From NCBI RefSeq assembly GCF_900112315.1, contig NZ_FOLL01000011.1, positions 62,001 through 126,000 on the forward strand: 64,000 nt of DNA, read 5' to 3'. The stretch's first letter is position 1. Each line of letters begins with the position of its first letter. Under the pieces are notes generated by a model that was not told the DNA's origin, made no database searches, and was given only the letters and a program-made list of their open reading frames with translations. The DNA comes from Parapedobacter composti. GTDB taxonomy: Bacteria > Bacteroidota > Bacteroidia > Sphingobacteriales > Sphingobacteriaceae. Shown here piece by piece: positions 48,613 to 56,736 of this stretch. The position numbers and the translations under genes were made by a program.

Positions 48613-49764
48613 TTAGTGGTTTCGTTTAACGGTTACCTTTCTGTCGTTTAATTCAAAGGAAATATCATCCCTTGTTGCTTCCAACATCCGTAGTACTTTG
48701 GAAAGCGGAACATCTCGCTTAATGCCGCCTGTAAAGTGTAGGTTTGGTAGCTCTGAAAGGGTTACGGTGAAGCCGTACCAGCGCTGTAGCTGTTTCATAA
48801 TTTGGGTTAATGATTCATTGTCAAACAAGAAACTTCCATTTTTCCATGCTATCGCATTACCGGTTGAAGCTTCCGTAATAGCCAACCGGCCATTTATGTC
48901 GGTTGCTTGTTGGCCGGGGCGGAGCAAGGTTCCTTGTGGCTGCCGAGCCGCGTTTGCATGAGCCCCGATCGGAGCAATTTTCACGGCACCGGAGAGGAGT
49001 GTAGTAGTGGTATTTTCGCCTGGGTAAGCGTTTACGTTGAATGTTGTGCCATGTACTTCAATTCGTTGTCCGGCGGTATGCACGACAAAAAGTTTTGGGC
49101 TCGCAGCATTGTTGTCGACTACTTTGGCCACTTCAAAATAGGCCTCTCCCGCCAGCGATACTTCGCGGGAGGAGCCTGTATTAAATTTTCGGGGGTAAGT
49201 GATGCTGCTCTCGGCATTGAGCCACACCTTACTGCCATCGGGAAGCAATAACCGGTATTGCCCGCCGATGGGCGTACTTAATGTTAGCACGTCTGAACCT
49301 TGCTCGTCGCCGGAGGTGACCTCGCTGCCATCGGGGTAGGTAATGCTGGTTTCGGTGACTATGATTTCTTCGTGTTCTACCAAAGTCAGTCTGCTACCGT
49401 CTGCCAATACGAGTTCTGCCCGATAGCCGCCGGGTGGCAGGTCGCCGACCAACCGATGGCCAGAATCACCTGCTCCGTTCCACCGCAGGTATCCCCAATA
49501 AGCGACAGCTGCTATAAACAAAATGGAAGCTGCAGCCGCTGCATAATTGTACCAGCGTAATCGGCGAAGCGGTTGCCTTGGGGCCAGGGATAGCTGTGTG
49601 GCAAGATGCCGCTCCAATGCATCCCAATCGGGATCGGCTTCGATTGGCGCTTGATCGTCAACGACCTTATTGTACCAAGCCTCCACCAGTGCCCGTTCGT
49701 TCGGTGTACAGTCGCCACTAAGGTATCTGGCTAATAATTGTTTCGCTTGCTGTCTGTCCATCAC
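48613..49764 (-). CDS. FecR family anti-sigma factor
   Basis: 383 residues. The N-terminal cytosolic part (QQAKQLLARYLSGDCTPNER) should bind the sigma factor. A single membrane segment lies near 70-92 (YAAAAASILFIAAVAYWGYL). A periplasmic FecR domain follows (PIGGQYRLLLPDGSKVWLNA), and a C-terminal DUF4974-like domain (TQIMKQLQRWYGFTVTLSEL) contacts the receptor's STN domain. It is placed between the sigma gene and SusC. Confidence 0.95.
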   Translation of the reverse strand: MMDRQQAKQLLARYLSGDCTPNERALVEAWYNKVVDDQAPIEADPDWDALERHLATQLSLAPRQPLRRLRWYNYAAAAASILFIAAVAYWGYLRWNGAGDSGHRLVGDLPPGGYRAELVLADGSRLTLVEHEEIIVTETSITYPDGSEVTSGDEQGSDVLTLSTPIGGQYRLLLPDGSKVWLNAESSITYPRKFNTGSSREVSLAGEAYFEVAKVVDNNAASPKLFVVHTAGQRIEVHGTTFNVNAYPGENTTTTLLSGAVKIAPIGAHANAARQPQGTLLRPGQQATDINGRLAITEASTGNAIAWKNGSFLFDNESLTQIMKQLQRWYGFTVTLSELPNLHFTGGIKRDVPLSKVLRMLEATRDDISFELNDRKVTVKRNH

Positions 49765-49886
49765 AGAGAAAAAGTTGAAGGTGTTATTTTATGGCCTTAT
49801 ACCAATGTGTCGAACAAACAGCACCGAGGGGGACATTGATTTGCGAAAAAAAAGTGAAAAAATTGAAAAAGATTAATTTCTTGCCA

Positions 49887-50453
49887 TTAAAACCATATAA
49901 GAATGAAGGATCGGAGTTTCGATCGAAGGATCTTTAAGGCTCGTGTTATGGTTTTTTTTACTGTTTCGTGCGAAATGTTAAGGTCTTCGGCGATTTCTTT
50001 ATTGGAAAGTCCTTCGAAACGGCTCTTTTGGAAGATTTCCCGCATCCTGTCGGGTAATTGGGCTACCTCGTCATCAATCCTTTTGACGAACTCGTTGAAA
50101 ATGATCGTATTGTCGGTGTTAAATTCGGCCTTTTCCGCAAAAGTAGCCAGCGAATCCAGGTGTTTTTCGTAGTGGAGGTTGCGTCGAATAACATCCAGCA
50201 CCTTAAACCGTACCATTGCATAAAGATAAGCTCTGATGGAATGTTTAATCTGTAAGCCGGAAGCCTGCATCCATAGATCCGTAAAAATGTCCTGAATGAT
50301 GTCTCTGGCCGCATCATGGTTTTTTAGCATCTTGTAGGCATGGGCAAAAAGCACCGGCCAGTAACGGTTATATATCTCGGTATAGGCCAGACGGTCCTCG
50401 TCGGCGAGCAATTCAATAAGTCGTTGGTCAGTATAGGCGCTGTAATCTTCCAA
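49887..50453 (-). CDS. ECF RNA polymerase sigma-70 factor (FecI-like)
   Basis: 188 residues. Region 2 is MLKNHDAARDIIQDIFTDLW and region 4 is EIFQKSRFEGLSNKEIAEDL plus NISHETVKKTITRAL. It belongs to the FecI-like Bacteroidota group paired with FecR and SusC. It probably drives the downstream SusCD locus when the receptor is occupied. Confidence 0.95.
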   Translation of the reverse strand: MEDYSAYTDQRLIELLADEDRLAYTEIYNRYWPVLFAHAYKMLKNHDAARDIIQDIFTDLWMQASGLQIKHSIRAYLYAMVRFKVLDVIRRNLHYEKHLDSLATFAEKAEFNTDNTIIFNEFVKRIDDEVAQLPDRMREIFQKSRFEGLSNKEIAEDLNISHETVKKTITRALKILRSKLRSFILIWF

Positions 50454-50601
50454 ACCTCGCGATATCCCAAATTATCCTTACCATTAATGGAGCAATAAAA
50501 ATAAGTAAAATTGTGGATATGGCGCGCCGGTAACAAACAATCCCGTTGTTTAACCTGTTCTTTATACGGGTATAATATAAAGACGGAGCGGTTAAATAAT
50601 T

Positions 50602-51297
50602 ATGACGATGAAAAGAATATTAATGGTTCTCACCTCCCATGGTGAGCTGGATAATACCGATAGCAAAACAGGTGTATGGTTAGGCGAATTTACTGACCCT
50701 TATTACATGTTAAGCGACGAGGGCTACGAAATAACGCTGGCTTCTCCGGCCGGGGGCGAACCTCCGGTTGATCCGATGAGTAAGCTGACGGAAAACATCA
50801 CGGCTTCCAATAGGCGCTTTAACGACGATAAAGAGGCGCAAGCTGCATTTGCTTCCACCATGAAACTGGATGCGGTCGATCCGGCTGGATACGATGCCGT
50901 GTTTTTCCCCGGGGGGCACGGGCCGCTTTGGGATTTGGCAACGGATGAAGCATGTGCAAGGATTGTGCTTGACTTTTACCGGGCCGGAAAACCCATAGCT
51001 GCGGTTTGCCATGGACCGGCTGCGCTTATCAAGGCTGCGGAATTAGAGCCCGGGCTGCTGCAAGGCAAGCGGCTGACAGCATTTACCAATACCGAAGAGG
51101 CAATGGTAATGAAAATGGACAATATCCCCTATAAATTAGAAGACAAGTTAATGGAGCTGGGGGCCGATTTCCGTTCGGCATTGATACCAATGGCTGTTAA
51201 TGTTGAGGTGGATGGTTGGTTGATTACGGGTCAGAACCCGGCATCGGCATCGCGAACAGCGAAAGCGTTGGTGGAACGATTGAGGGAGACGGCTTAG
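50602..51297 (+). CDS. DJ-1/PfpI family, Hsp31-like protein
   Basis: 231 residues. The nucleophile elbow AAVCHGPAAL gives Cys136-His137, with a supporting Glu29 in VWLGEF, as in glyoxalase III/Hsp31-type DJ-1 proteins (handling methylglyoxal or acting as a chaperone). An ATG 6 bp downstream is an alternative start. It is divergent from the sigma gene. Confidence 0.9.
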   Translation: MTMKRILMVLTSHGELDNTDSKTGVWLGEFTDPYYMLSDEGYEITLASPAGGEPPVDPMSKLTENITASNRRFNDDKEAQAAFASTMKLDAVDPAGYDAVFFPGGHGPLWDLATDEACARIVLDFYRAGKPIAAVCHGPAALIKAAELEPGLLQGKRLTAFTNTEEAMVMKMDNIPYKLEDKLMELGADFRSALIPMAVNVEVDGWLITGQNPASASRTAKALVERLRETA

Positions 51298-51607
51298 GTA
51301 AAAATGACTATTTTTTCTGAAATTTAGTTTGGCATAACGGACACCTTGCCCAATTAAACTCATTGTCGGTGGGGCGGCCAATAGAGTAAGTGTTTACGCT
51401 GGTAAAGAGCGTTGTTCAGCAGTGAAAGCTTTCAATAGTTGTTTATCGGTAATCATACATGACAGCGGACGAGCCAAAAGCATCCTTGAAAACATTTTGA
51501 CGTCAGTGACCCGAGTAGTCGGTTATGGTGTCAGAGGAATAAAAATGAAAGCCCTGAAACGGGGAGGATCAGGGCTTTCTCTAACTAACCAATTATAAAC
51601 CTAAATT
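51298..51607. other. Spacer with hairpin and SusC-leader-like sequence
   Basis: 310 bp without a full gene. Positions 51298-51530 show nothing recognisable. A strong hairpin lies at 51547-51579. After it, positions 51580-51607 resemble the A/T-rich leader that often precedes SusC genes in this group. Confidence 0.5.
51538..51579 (-). terminator. Terminator of the catalase gene
   Basis: An 11-bp stem, GAAAGCCCTGA (51547-51557) with TCAGGGCTTTC (51569-51579). On the minus strand it is followed by ATTTTTATT, as for an intrinsic terminator about 80 nt after the catalase stop. Confidence 0.65.
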
Positions 51608-51724
51608 ATGAAAAGACAATTTTATATTAGTCTATCCTCAATTACCGTGCCGAAAATTATTAGGCGGGTACTTTGCGGACCAGTTCCCGTTGCCAAAAAC
51701 GGTGGCCAGCGATTGCCTGGATAA
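51608..51724 (+). pseudogene. Possible SusC-gene 5' remnant (short ORF)
   Basis: A 38-codon ORF starting MKRQFYISLSS behind a leader of SusC type (51580-51607). The reading runs into the antisense 3' end of the catalase gene and stops at 51724. It may be the broken start of a lost TonB receptor. This is inference from leader style and the first residues; coincidence is possible. Confidence 0.3.
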
Positions 51725-53798
51725 ATCGTCGACTCGTCTCTTGCATATTGCCGCCCGTGATAACGCCGGAATCACCTTGGACGTCGATGAACGTCTTGGA
51801 GATAAGAGGTGCCGTATCGTTGCTGAAACAGAGGGCTTTGCAATGGCGGTATGCTTCGTTAATAAAATGGATGGCGTCTGCGTGGGCGGCTAATGTGATA
51901 ACGCTCTTTTCGCCACCGGGTACGTATATGGCATCATATAGCACGGAAGCTGTTGTCATAAATGTCTTGTCTGCTGACAAGCTTTCTTCGTCCGAAGTGG
52001 TGATGGCTCCTAAGCGGGATGCGACTAACTCCACGGTTGCATTTTCGGCTTTTATGGCCGATTTCATGTGTTTTACATCAGATAAACTAACGCCGTCGGC
52101 CACTAAAAATGCAATTTTGCGCGAAGCAATTGTGTTTTTGGCAGTGTTCTCCATGCTTAAAGCTGCCGATTTGTCAATAGGTGGTTTGGCGGCTTTGGGT
52201 TCATATTTTTCCGGGTCTGCGTCTGTGGGTACACCGGCGTTCATCGGTTTTTCGGGTTCATGGGGTACCGCAACGCCGAGGTTCGCTGCTACCGCCCGGG
52301 CAAGGTCTTCGTCTACCTGGGTCAACAGTCCCACCATCCGTTCATGGATGTGGGGGTAGGTGACCTTGCCCAGTTCGAAGCTGAACGCATCGATAATGTG
52401 TTGCTGTTCGGCGGGCGATTGGCTATGGTAGAACAGCGAAGCTTGGGAGAAATGATCTGAAAAGCTGGCACTGCGATCGCGTACTTTATGGGCATCTATC
52501 CGTTCAGGATAGGAGGAAAATCCACCTTCGGACAACATGGCCTGGTATGGGCAGCCACCACCGAGCGAGTTAGGTTGGTAACTGGTCGTGCCGCGATTAA
52601 TGGTGTGACGCATGTGGCCGTCGCGCTGGTTGTTGTGTACGGGAGCTACGGGACGGTTTATCGGAAGCTCATGGAAGTTCGGGCTGCCGAGGCGGCTCAG
52701 TTGGGTATCCAGGTAGGAGAAAAGCCGCCCTTGTAACAGCGGGTCGTTCGTGAAATCAATGCCGGGTACAATGTGGCCGGGATGGAAGGCCACCTGTTCT
52801 GTTTCGGCAAAGAAGTTGTCTGGATTGCGGTTCAGCACCATCTTGCCGATGCGCTGCACGGGAACCATTTCTTCGGGGATAATTTTCGTGGGATCAAGCA
52901 AATCGAAAGGGAAGTTATGTTCGTCTTCTTCTGCTACGAGCTGTACACCTAATTCCCATTCAGGAAAAACACCGCTTTCGATGGCCTCCCAGAGGTCTCG
53001 CCGATGGAAGTCGGGGTCCACACCGGATATTTTCTGCGCTTCGTCCCATGCGACAGCATGGACACCCAGCATAGGCTTCCAGTGGAATTTGACAAATGTA
53101 CCTTTGCCGTCAGCATTGACAAAGCGGAATGTGTGCACGCCGAAACCTTCCATCATACGGTAGCTGCGTGGGATAGCGCGGTCAGACATTGCCCACAAAA
53201 TCATATGCATGGACTCTGGCATCAGTGAAATGAAGTCCCAGAAGGTATTGTGCGCGGCCGTGGCTTGGGGAATTTCGTTATGGGGCTCTGGTTTAATCGA
53301 ATGGACCAGATCGGGGAATTTCATTGCGTCCTGTATGAAAAATACAGGGATGTTGTTGCCAACCAGATCGAAGATGCCCTCATCGGTATAGAACTTGACC
53401 GCAAATCCGCGCACATCTCTCGCCAAATCGGTTGAACCGCGGGAACCGACGACGGTGGAAAAACGTACGAACACTGGGGTTTGCTTGTCGGGATCGGCTA
53501 AAAAGCCTGCCTTGGTCACGGCCGCCATTGATTGATAGGGCTGAAAGTAGCCATGGGCACCGGCACCCCGGGCATGTACGACCCGTTCTGGTATGCGCTC
53601 ATGGTCAAAATGGAACATCTTTTCGCGGAAAATAAAGTCTTCCAGCAGCGAAGGGCCCCGATCACCGGCCTTGAGGGTGTTCTGGTTGTCTTGTATGCGT
53701 ACGCCCTGATTGGTGGTAAGGAATTGGTCCGTGGATGAACGGGTGTCCTTGTCTAAATCAATTTGCTTCGGTGTGGGAGTTGGAGTCTTTTTTGCCAT
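51660..53798 (-). CDS. katE: Large-subunit catalase (KatE/HPII type)
   Basis: 712 residues. It degrades hydrogen peroxide. The catalytic His75 is in ERVVHARGAG, the distal Asn region is VGNNIPVFFIQDAMKFPD, and the heme-ligand Tyr is in RLFSYLDTQLSRLG. The last 150 residues (from KIAFLVADGVSLSDVKHMKS) form the DJ-1/PfpI-like domain typical of large-subunit catalases. A separate DJ-1 family gene lies nearby at 50602. Confidence 0.96.
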   Translation of the reverse strand: MAKKTPTPTPKQIDLDKDTRSSTDQFLTTNQGVRIQDNQNTLKAGDRGPSLLEDFIFREKMFHFDHERIPERVVHARGAGAHGYFQPYQSMAAVTKAGFLADPDKQTPVFVRFSTVVGSRGSTDLARDVRGFAVKFYTDEGIFDLVGNNIPVFFIQDAMKFPDLVHSIKPEPHNEIPQATAAHNTFWDFISLMPESMHMILWAMSDRAIPRSYRMMEGFGVHTFRFVNADGKGTFVKFHWKPMLGVHAVAWDEAQKISGVDPDFHRRDLWEAIESGVFPEWELGVQLVAEEDEHNFPFDLLDPTKIIPEEMVPVQRIGKMVLNRNPDNFFAETEQVAFHPGHIVPGIDFTNDPLLQGRLFSYLDTQLSRLGSPNFHELPINRPVAPVHNNQRDGHMRHTINRGTTSYQPNSLGGGCPYQAMLSEGGFSSYPERIDAHKVRDRSASFSDHFSQASLFYHSQSPAEQQHIIDAFSFELGKVTYPHIHERMVGLLTQVDEDLARAVAANLGVAVPHEPEKPMNAGVPTDADPEKYEPKAAKPPIDKSAALSMENTAKNTIASRKIAFLVADGVSLSDVKHMKSAIKAENATVELVASRLGAITTSDEESLSADKTFMTTASVLYDAIYVPGGEKSVITLAAHADAIHFINEAYRHCKALCFSNDTAPLISKTFIDVQGDSGVITGGNMQETSRRFIQAIAGHRFWQRELVRKVPA

Positions 53799-53926
53799 GG
53801 TTCATCATTTAATTGTTTAACATCCTCATTATGTTGAACAATGACGCTTTTTTATTGTTTGATTGAGTTTCAGAAGCTGGCATAAAGTTCGCAGCTATGG
53901 TTAACTTTACGCAAACGTTCTGATTT

Positions 53927-54715
53927 ATGGATACATCATTAAACAGTAGATACGCCTTGGTTTGCGGAAGTACGCAGGGTATTGGGTTGGCCGCAGCCCG
54001 GGAGTTGGCGGCTTTAGGGGCTACCTGCATATTGTTGGCACGGAACAAAGCGAAACTTGAAGCGGCGATAGCGGGTTTGCCTACTCCCGAAGGGCAGCAA
54101 CATTACTATGAAGTGGCGGATTTCACCGATTTGGGCGCAGTTAATGGAGCTGCCAACCGTATCATGGCGCGCTTCCCGGTGACGGTGCTGGTTAACAATA
54201 CGGGCGGCCCCCCGGCGGGCGCTATAACGGATGCTCCGGTTCAGTCGTTTGAGCAGGCGTTCAGGCAGCATTTGGGATGTAACCAGTGCCTGGTAAGTGC
54301 GGCATTGCCGGCAATGAAGGCTGCCGGTTATGGTCGGATTATTAATGTCATTTCTACTTCGGTGAAAACCCCATTACCTGAATTGGGGGTTTCCAATACC
54401 GTCAGAGCCGCTGTTGCTGCGTGGGCTAAAACATTGGCCAATGAGGTTGGAGCGTTCGGAATCACGGTTAATAACGTGTTGCCGGGCCCAACGTATACGG
54501 GACGATTGGAGAGCCTGATGAAGCACACTGCGGAAAAGACAGGGAAACCGCTTGATGAGGTGGAACGTTCCATGGTGAGCACGATACCGCTAAGGCGCTT
54601 CGGTCAGGCGGAAGAAATTGCACATGTGGTTGCCTTTCTGGCTTCACCGGCAGCCGCTTACATCACAGGTGCCAGCATACCCGTGGATGGGGGCAAGACG
54701 CCAAGTTTATCATAA
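53927..54715 (+). CDS. SDR family oxidoreductase with atypical active site
   Basis: 262 residues. It has the cofactor motif CGSTQGIGLAAA and the NNTGGPP variant of NNAG, and it ends AAYITGASIPVDGGKTPSL. In the segment after ISTSVKTPLPELG, where classical SDRs have YxxxK, the sequence is SNTVRAA, so the catalytic Tyr and Lys appear to be Asn and Arg. Related FabG-like proteins share this change, so it is a subfamily trait rather than damage. The stop lies inside the recA terminator T-run. Confidence 0.85.
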   Translation: MDTSLNSRYALVCGSTQGIGLAAARELAALGATCILLARNKAKLEAAIAGLPTPEGQQHYYEVADFTDLGAVNGAANRIMARFPVTVLVNNTGGPPAGAITDAPVQSFEQAFRQHLGCNQCLVSAALPAMKAAGYGRIINVISTSVKTPLPELGVSNTVRAAVAAWAKTLANEVGAFGITVNNVLPGPTYTGRLESLMKHTAEKTGKPLDEVERSMVSTIPLRRFGQAEEIAHVVAFLASPAAAYITGASIPVDGGKTPSLS

Positions 54716-54738
54716 AAAAAGGAGCTTATTCAAGCTCC
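54714..54738 (-). terminator. recA terminator overlapping both gene ends
   Basis: On the minus strand, GGAGCTT, GAAT, AAGCTCC, then seven T. The left arm encodes the last recA residues, and the T-run contains the stop codon of the convergent SDR gene. Confidence 0.85.
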
Positions 54739-55736
54739 TCTAATTTCTCTGCGGTAACTTCCGCCTTGATCTTAGCTTCCAGCTCGTCCATCAGGTCGGG
54801 GTTGTCAAGCAACAGGTTTTTCACGGCATCGCGGCCCTGGCCGAGTTTGGTGTCGCCGTAGCTGAACCACGACCCTGATTTTTTGATGATGCTGAAATCG
54901 ACACCCAGGTCAATGATTTCCCCCGCTTTGGAAATCCCCTCGCCGAATAGGATGTCAAATTCTGCGACACGGAAAGGAGGGGCTACCTTGTTTTTTACGA
55001 TTTTTACCTTCACACGGTTACCGGAAACTTCGTCTGCATCCTTGATTTGTGCCATACGGCGGATATCGAGCCGCACCGAAGCATAGAACTTAAGCGCGTT
55101 TCCCCCGGTGGTGGTTTCCGGGTTACCGAACATTACACCTATTTTTTCGCGTAATTGGTTGATGAAGATGCAGCAACAGTTGGTTTTCGAAATGGTTCCG
55201 GTGAGTTTGCGCAGGGCCTGAGACATCAGGCGGGCCTGTAAACCCATTTTAGAATCGCCCATCTCTCCTTCGATTTCGCCTTTGGGAACAAGGGCGGCTA
55301 CCGAGTCGATGACAATGACGTCAATAGCGCCGGAACGGATGAGGTTATCCGCAATCTCAAGGGCTTGCTCGCCGTTATCAGGCTGTGAAATGAGCAGATT
55401 TTCGATATCTACACCTAACTTTTTAGCATAATACTTGTCAAATGCATGTTCGGCATCGATGATGGCTGCGATACCTCCTTTTTTCTGTGCTTCTGCAATG
55501 ATATGTGTAGCCAATGTGGTTTTCCCGGAAGACTCAGGGCCGTAAATCTCAATGACACGCCCTTTCGGCACACCGCCGATGCCCAAAGCGATATCCAATC
55601 CAATGGAGCCGGTTGAAATCGCTTCGATGGGTTCCACCGCCGAATCGCCCAATTTCATAATGGTGCCCTTACCGTATGATTTTTCCAATTTATCTAAGGT
55701 AAGTTGCAAGGCTTTTAGTTTCTCTTGATTGCTCAT
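54726..55736 (-). CDS. recA: Recombinase RecA
   Basis: 336 residues. Walker [10 protein letters not shown] is at 66-74; [20 protein letters not shown] covers Walker B and loop L1. It forms the RecA filament for homologous recombination and SOS induction. A TATCTTTG -7 box (minus strand, 55764-55757) lies about 20 bp upstream. No obvious LexA site was found by eye. Confidence 0.98.
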   Translation of the reverse strand: MSNQEKLKALQLTLDKLEKSYGKGTIMKLGDSAVEPIEAISTGSIGLDIALGIGGVPKGRVIEIYGPESSGKTTLATHIIAEAQKKGGIAAIIDAEHAFDKYYAKKLGVDIENLLISQPDNGEQALEIADNLIRSGAIDVIVIDSVAALVPKGEIEGEMGDSKMGLQARLMSQALRKLTGTISKTNCCCIFINQLREKIGVMFGNPETTTGGNALKFYASVRLDIRRMAQIKDADEVSGNRVKVKIVKNKVAPPFRVAEFDILFGEGISKAGEIIDLGVDFSIIKKSGSWFSYGDTKLGQGRDAVKNLLLDNPDLMDELEAKIKAEVTAEKLEELE

Positions 55737-55756
55737 TGATTTAGTAATTATTCGGC

Positions 55757-55764
55757 CAAAGATA
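55757..55764 (-). promoter_or_regulatory. -7 element (TATCTTTG) of recA
   Basis: A perfect TAnnTTTG match on the minus strand, 20 bp before the recA ATG. No TTG at -33; the upstream bases belong to the end of nth. Confidence 0.55.
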
Positions 55765-55784
55765 AAATTTATTTAATCTGTTTA

Positions 55785-56438
55785 CTAAGTTTTTTCGTTT
55801 TTTTTATATTTCTCGAAATACCGGCACATCCACGTAATCGGACATGTTGCGCACTTGGGGTTTCGAGCCACGCAGATGTAGCGTCCATGTAAAATTAGCC
55901 AATGATGGGCAATTGCCAAAGTGTCTTTGGGTAAATATTTAACTAATTGTTTTTCTGCAGCGAGGGGCGTTTTGGCGTTGTCGGTAAGTCCAATGCGGTT
56001 AGCTACCCGGAAAACATGCGTGTCTACGGCAATGGCGGGCGCTTGGTATACCACTGAGGCGATAACGTTGGCGGTTTTGCGTCCTACACCCGGTAGTCGT
56101 TGAAGCTCTTCTATCTTTTGGGGTACTACACCGCCGAAATCGTTTACCAATGTCTGGGCCATGCCGACCAGGTGTTTGGCTTTATTGTTAGGGTAGCTGA
56201 CGCTCCGGATATAGGTGAATACCTCATCCGGCGTACTTGCTGCGAGGCTTTCGGCATCAGGGAATCGGGCAAATAAGGCAGGGGTAACCTGGTTGATGCG
56301 TTTGTCTGTGCATTGAGCAGATAAAATAACCGCCACCAGCAACTCATATGGATTGCTGTAGTTGAGTTCGGTCTGGGCATCCGGATTGTGTGTGGAGAAA
56401 TAGTCTACGAATGCCCGGTATCGTTCTTTTTTGAGCAT
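55785..56438 (-). CDS. nth: Endonuclease III
   Basis: 217 residues. A DNA glycosylase/AP lyase for oxidised pyrimidines. The helix-hairpin-helix LPGVGRKTANV holds catalytic Lys121, and Asp139 is in VDTHVFRV. The [4Fe-4S] cluster Cys are at 189, 196, 199 and 205 (spacing 6-2-5). It is just upstream of recA on the same strand, a DNA-repair pair. Confidence 0.97.
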   Translation of the reverse strand: MLKKERYRAFVDYFSTHNPDAQTELNYSNPYELLVAVILSAQCTDKRINQVTPALFARFPDAESLAASTPDEVFTYIRSVSYPNNKAKHLVGMAQTLVNDFGGVVPQKIEELQRLPGVGRKTANVIASVVYQAPAIAVDTHVFRVANRIGLTDNAKTPLAAEKQLVKYLPKDTLAIAHHWLILHGRYICVARNPKCATCPITWMCRYFEKYKKNEKT

Positions 56439-56453
56439 AATCCGGCCCGGTAA

Positions 56454-56648
56454 CTAAGCGGTATGCCAAGCCTTTGAGTATGCAACGATTTTGTTGATAC
56501 TTCCCTGATTGGGCTGGCGGAGCAGCTCATCCATCTTGCTTTTGAGCGAATCGTAGAATAATTCATCATCTAAATCCAAGCGGAAGTGCTCCTTCTCTAA
56601 TTTTCTGATGATACCGCGGGCCTGTTTCTTGGTGTAAATTTCTGTCAT
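56454..56648 (-). CDS. Small conserved-looking protein of unknown function
   Basis: 64 residues from ATG 56648 (a GTG lies 6 bp upstream). Mostly helical and charged (KKQARGIIRKLEKEHFRLDL). No recognised domain. It lies 15 bp before nth, so probably one transcript. Confidence 0.6.
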   Translation of the reverse strand: MTEIYTKKQARGIIRKLEKEHFRLDLDDELFYDSLKSKMDELLRQPNQGSINKIVAYSKAWHTA

Positions 56649-56736
56649 AAGCACAATGATTTAGCGTTTCGCGTATATCGTTTATAACGATTTGAACCGC
56701 ACATTAGTATGTGACGGAAAGCATGGAGCGGCATTT

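Noticed and set aside
50546-50576. E. coli-like promoter (TTGTTT and TATAAT) before the DJ-1 gene
   Set aside because: The 19-bp spacing and this consensus do not fit the Bacteroidota primary sigma factor, and an A/T-rich chance match is likely.
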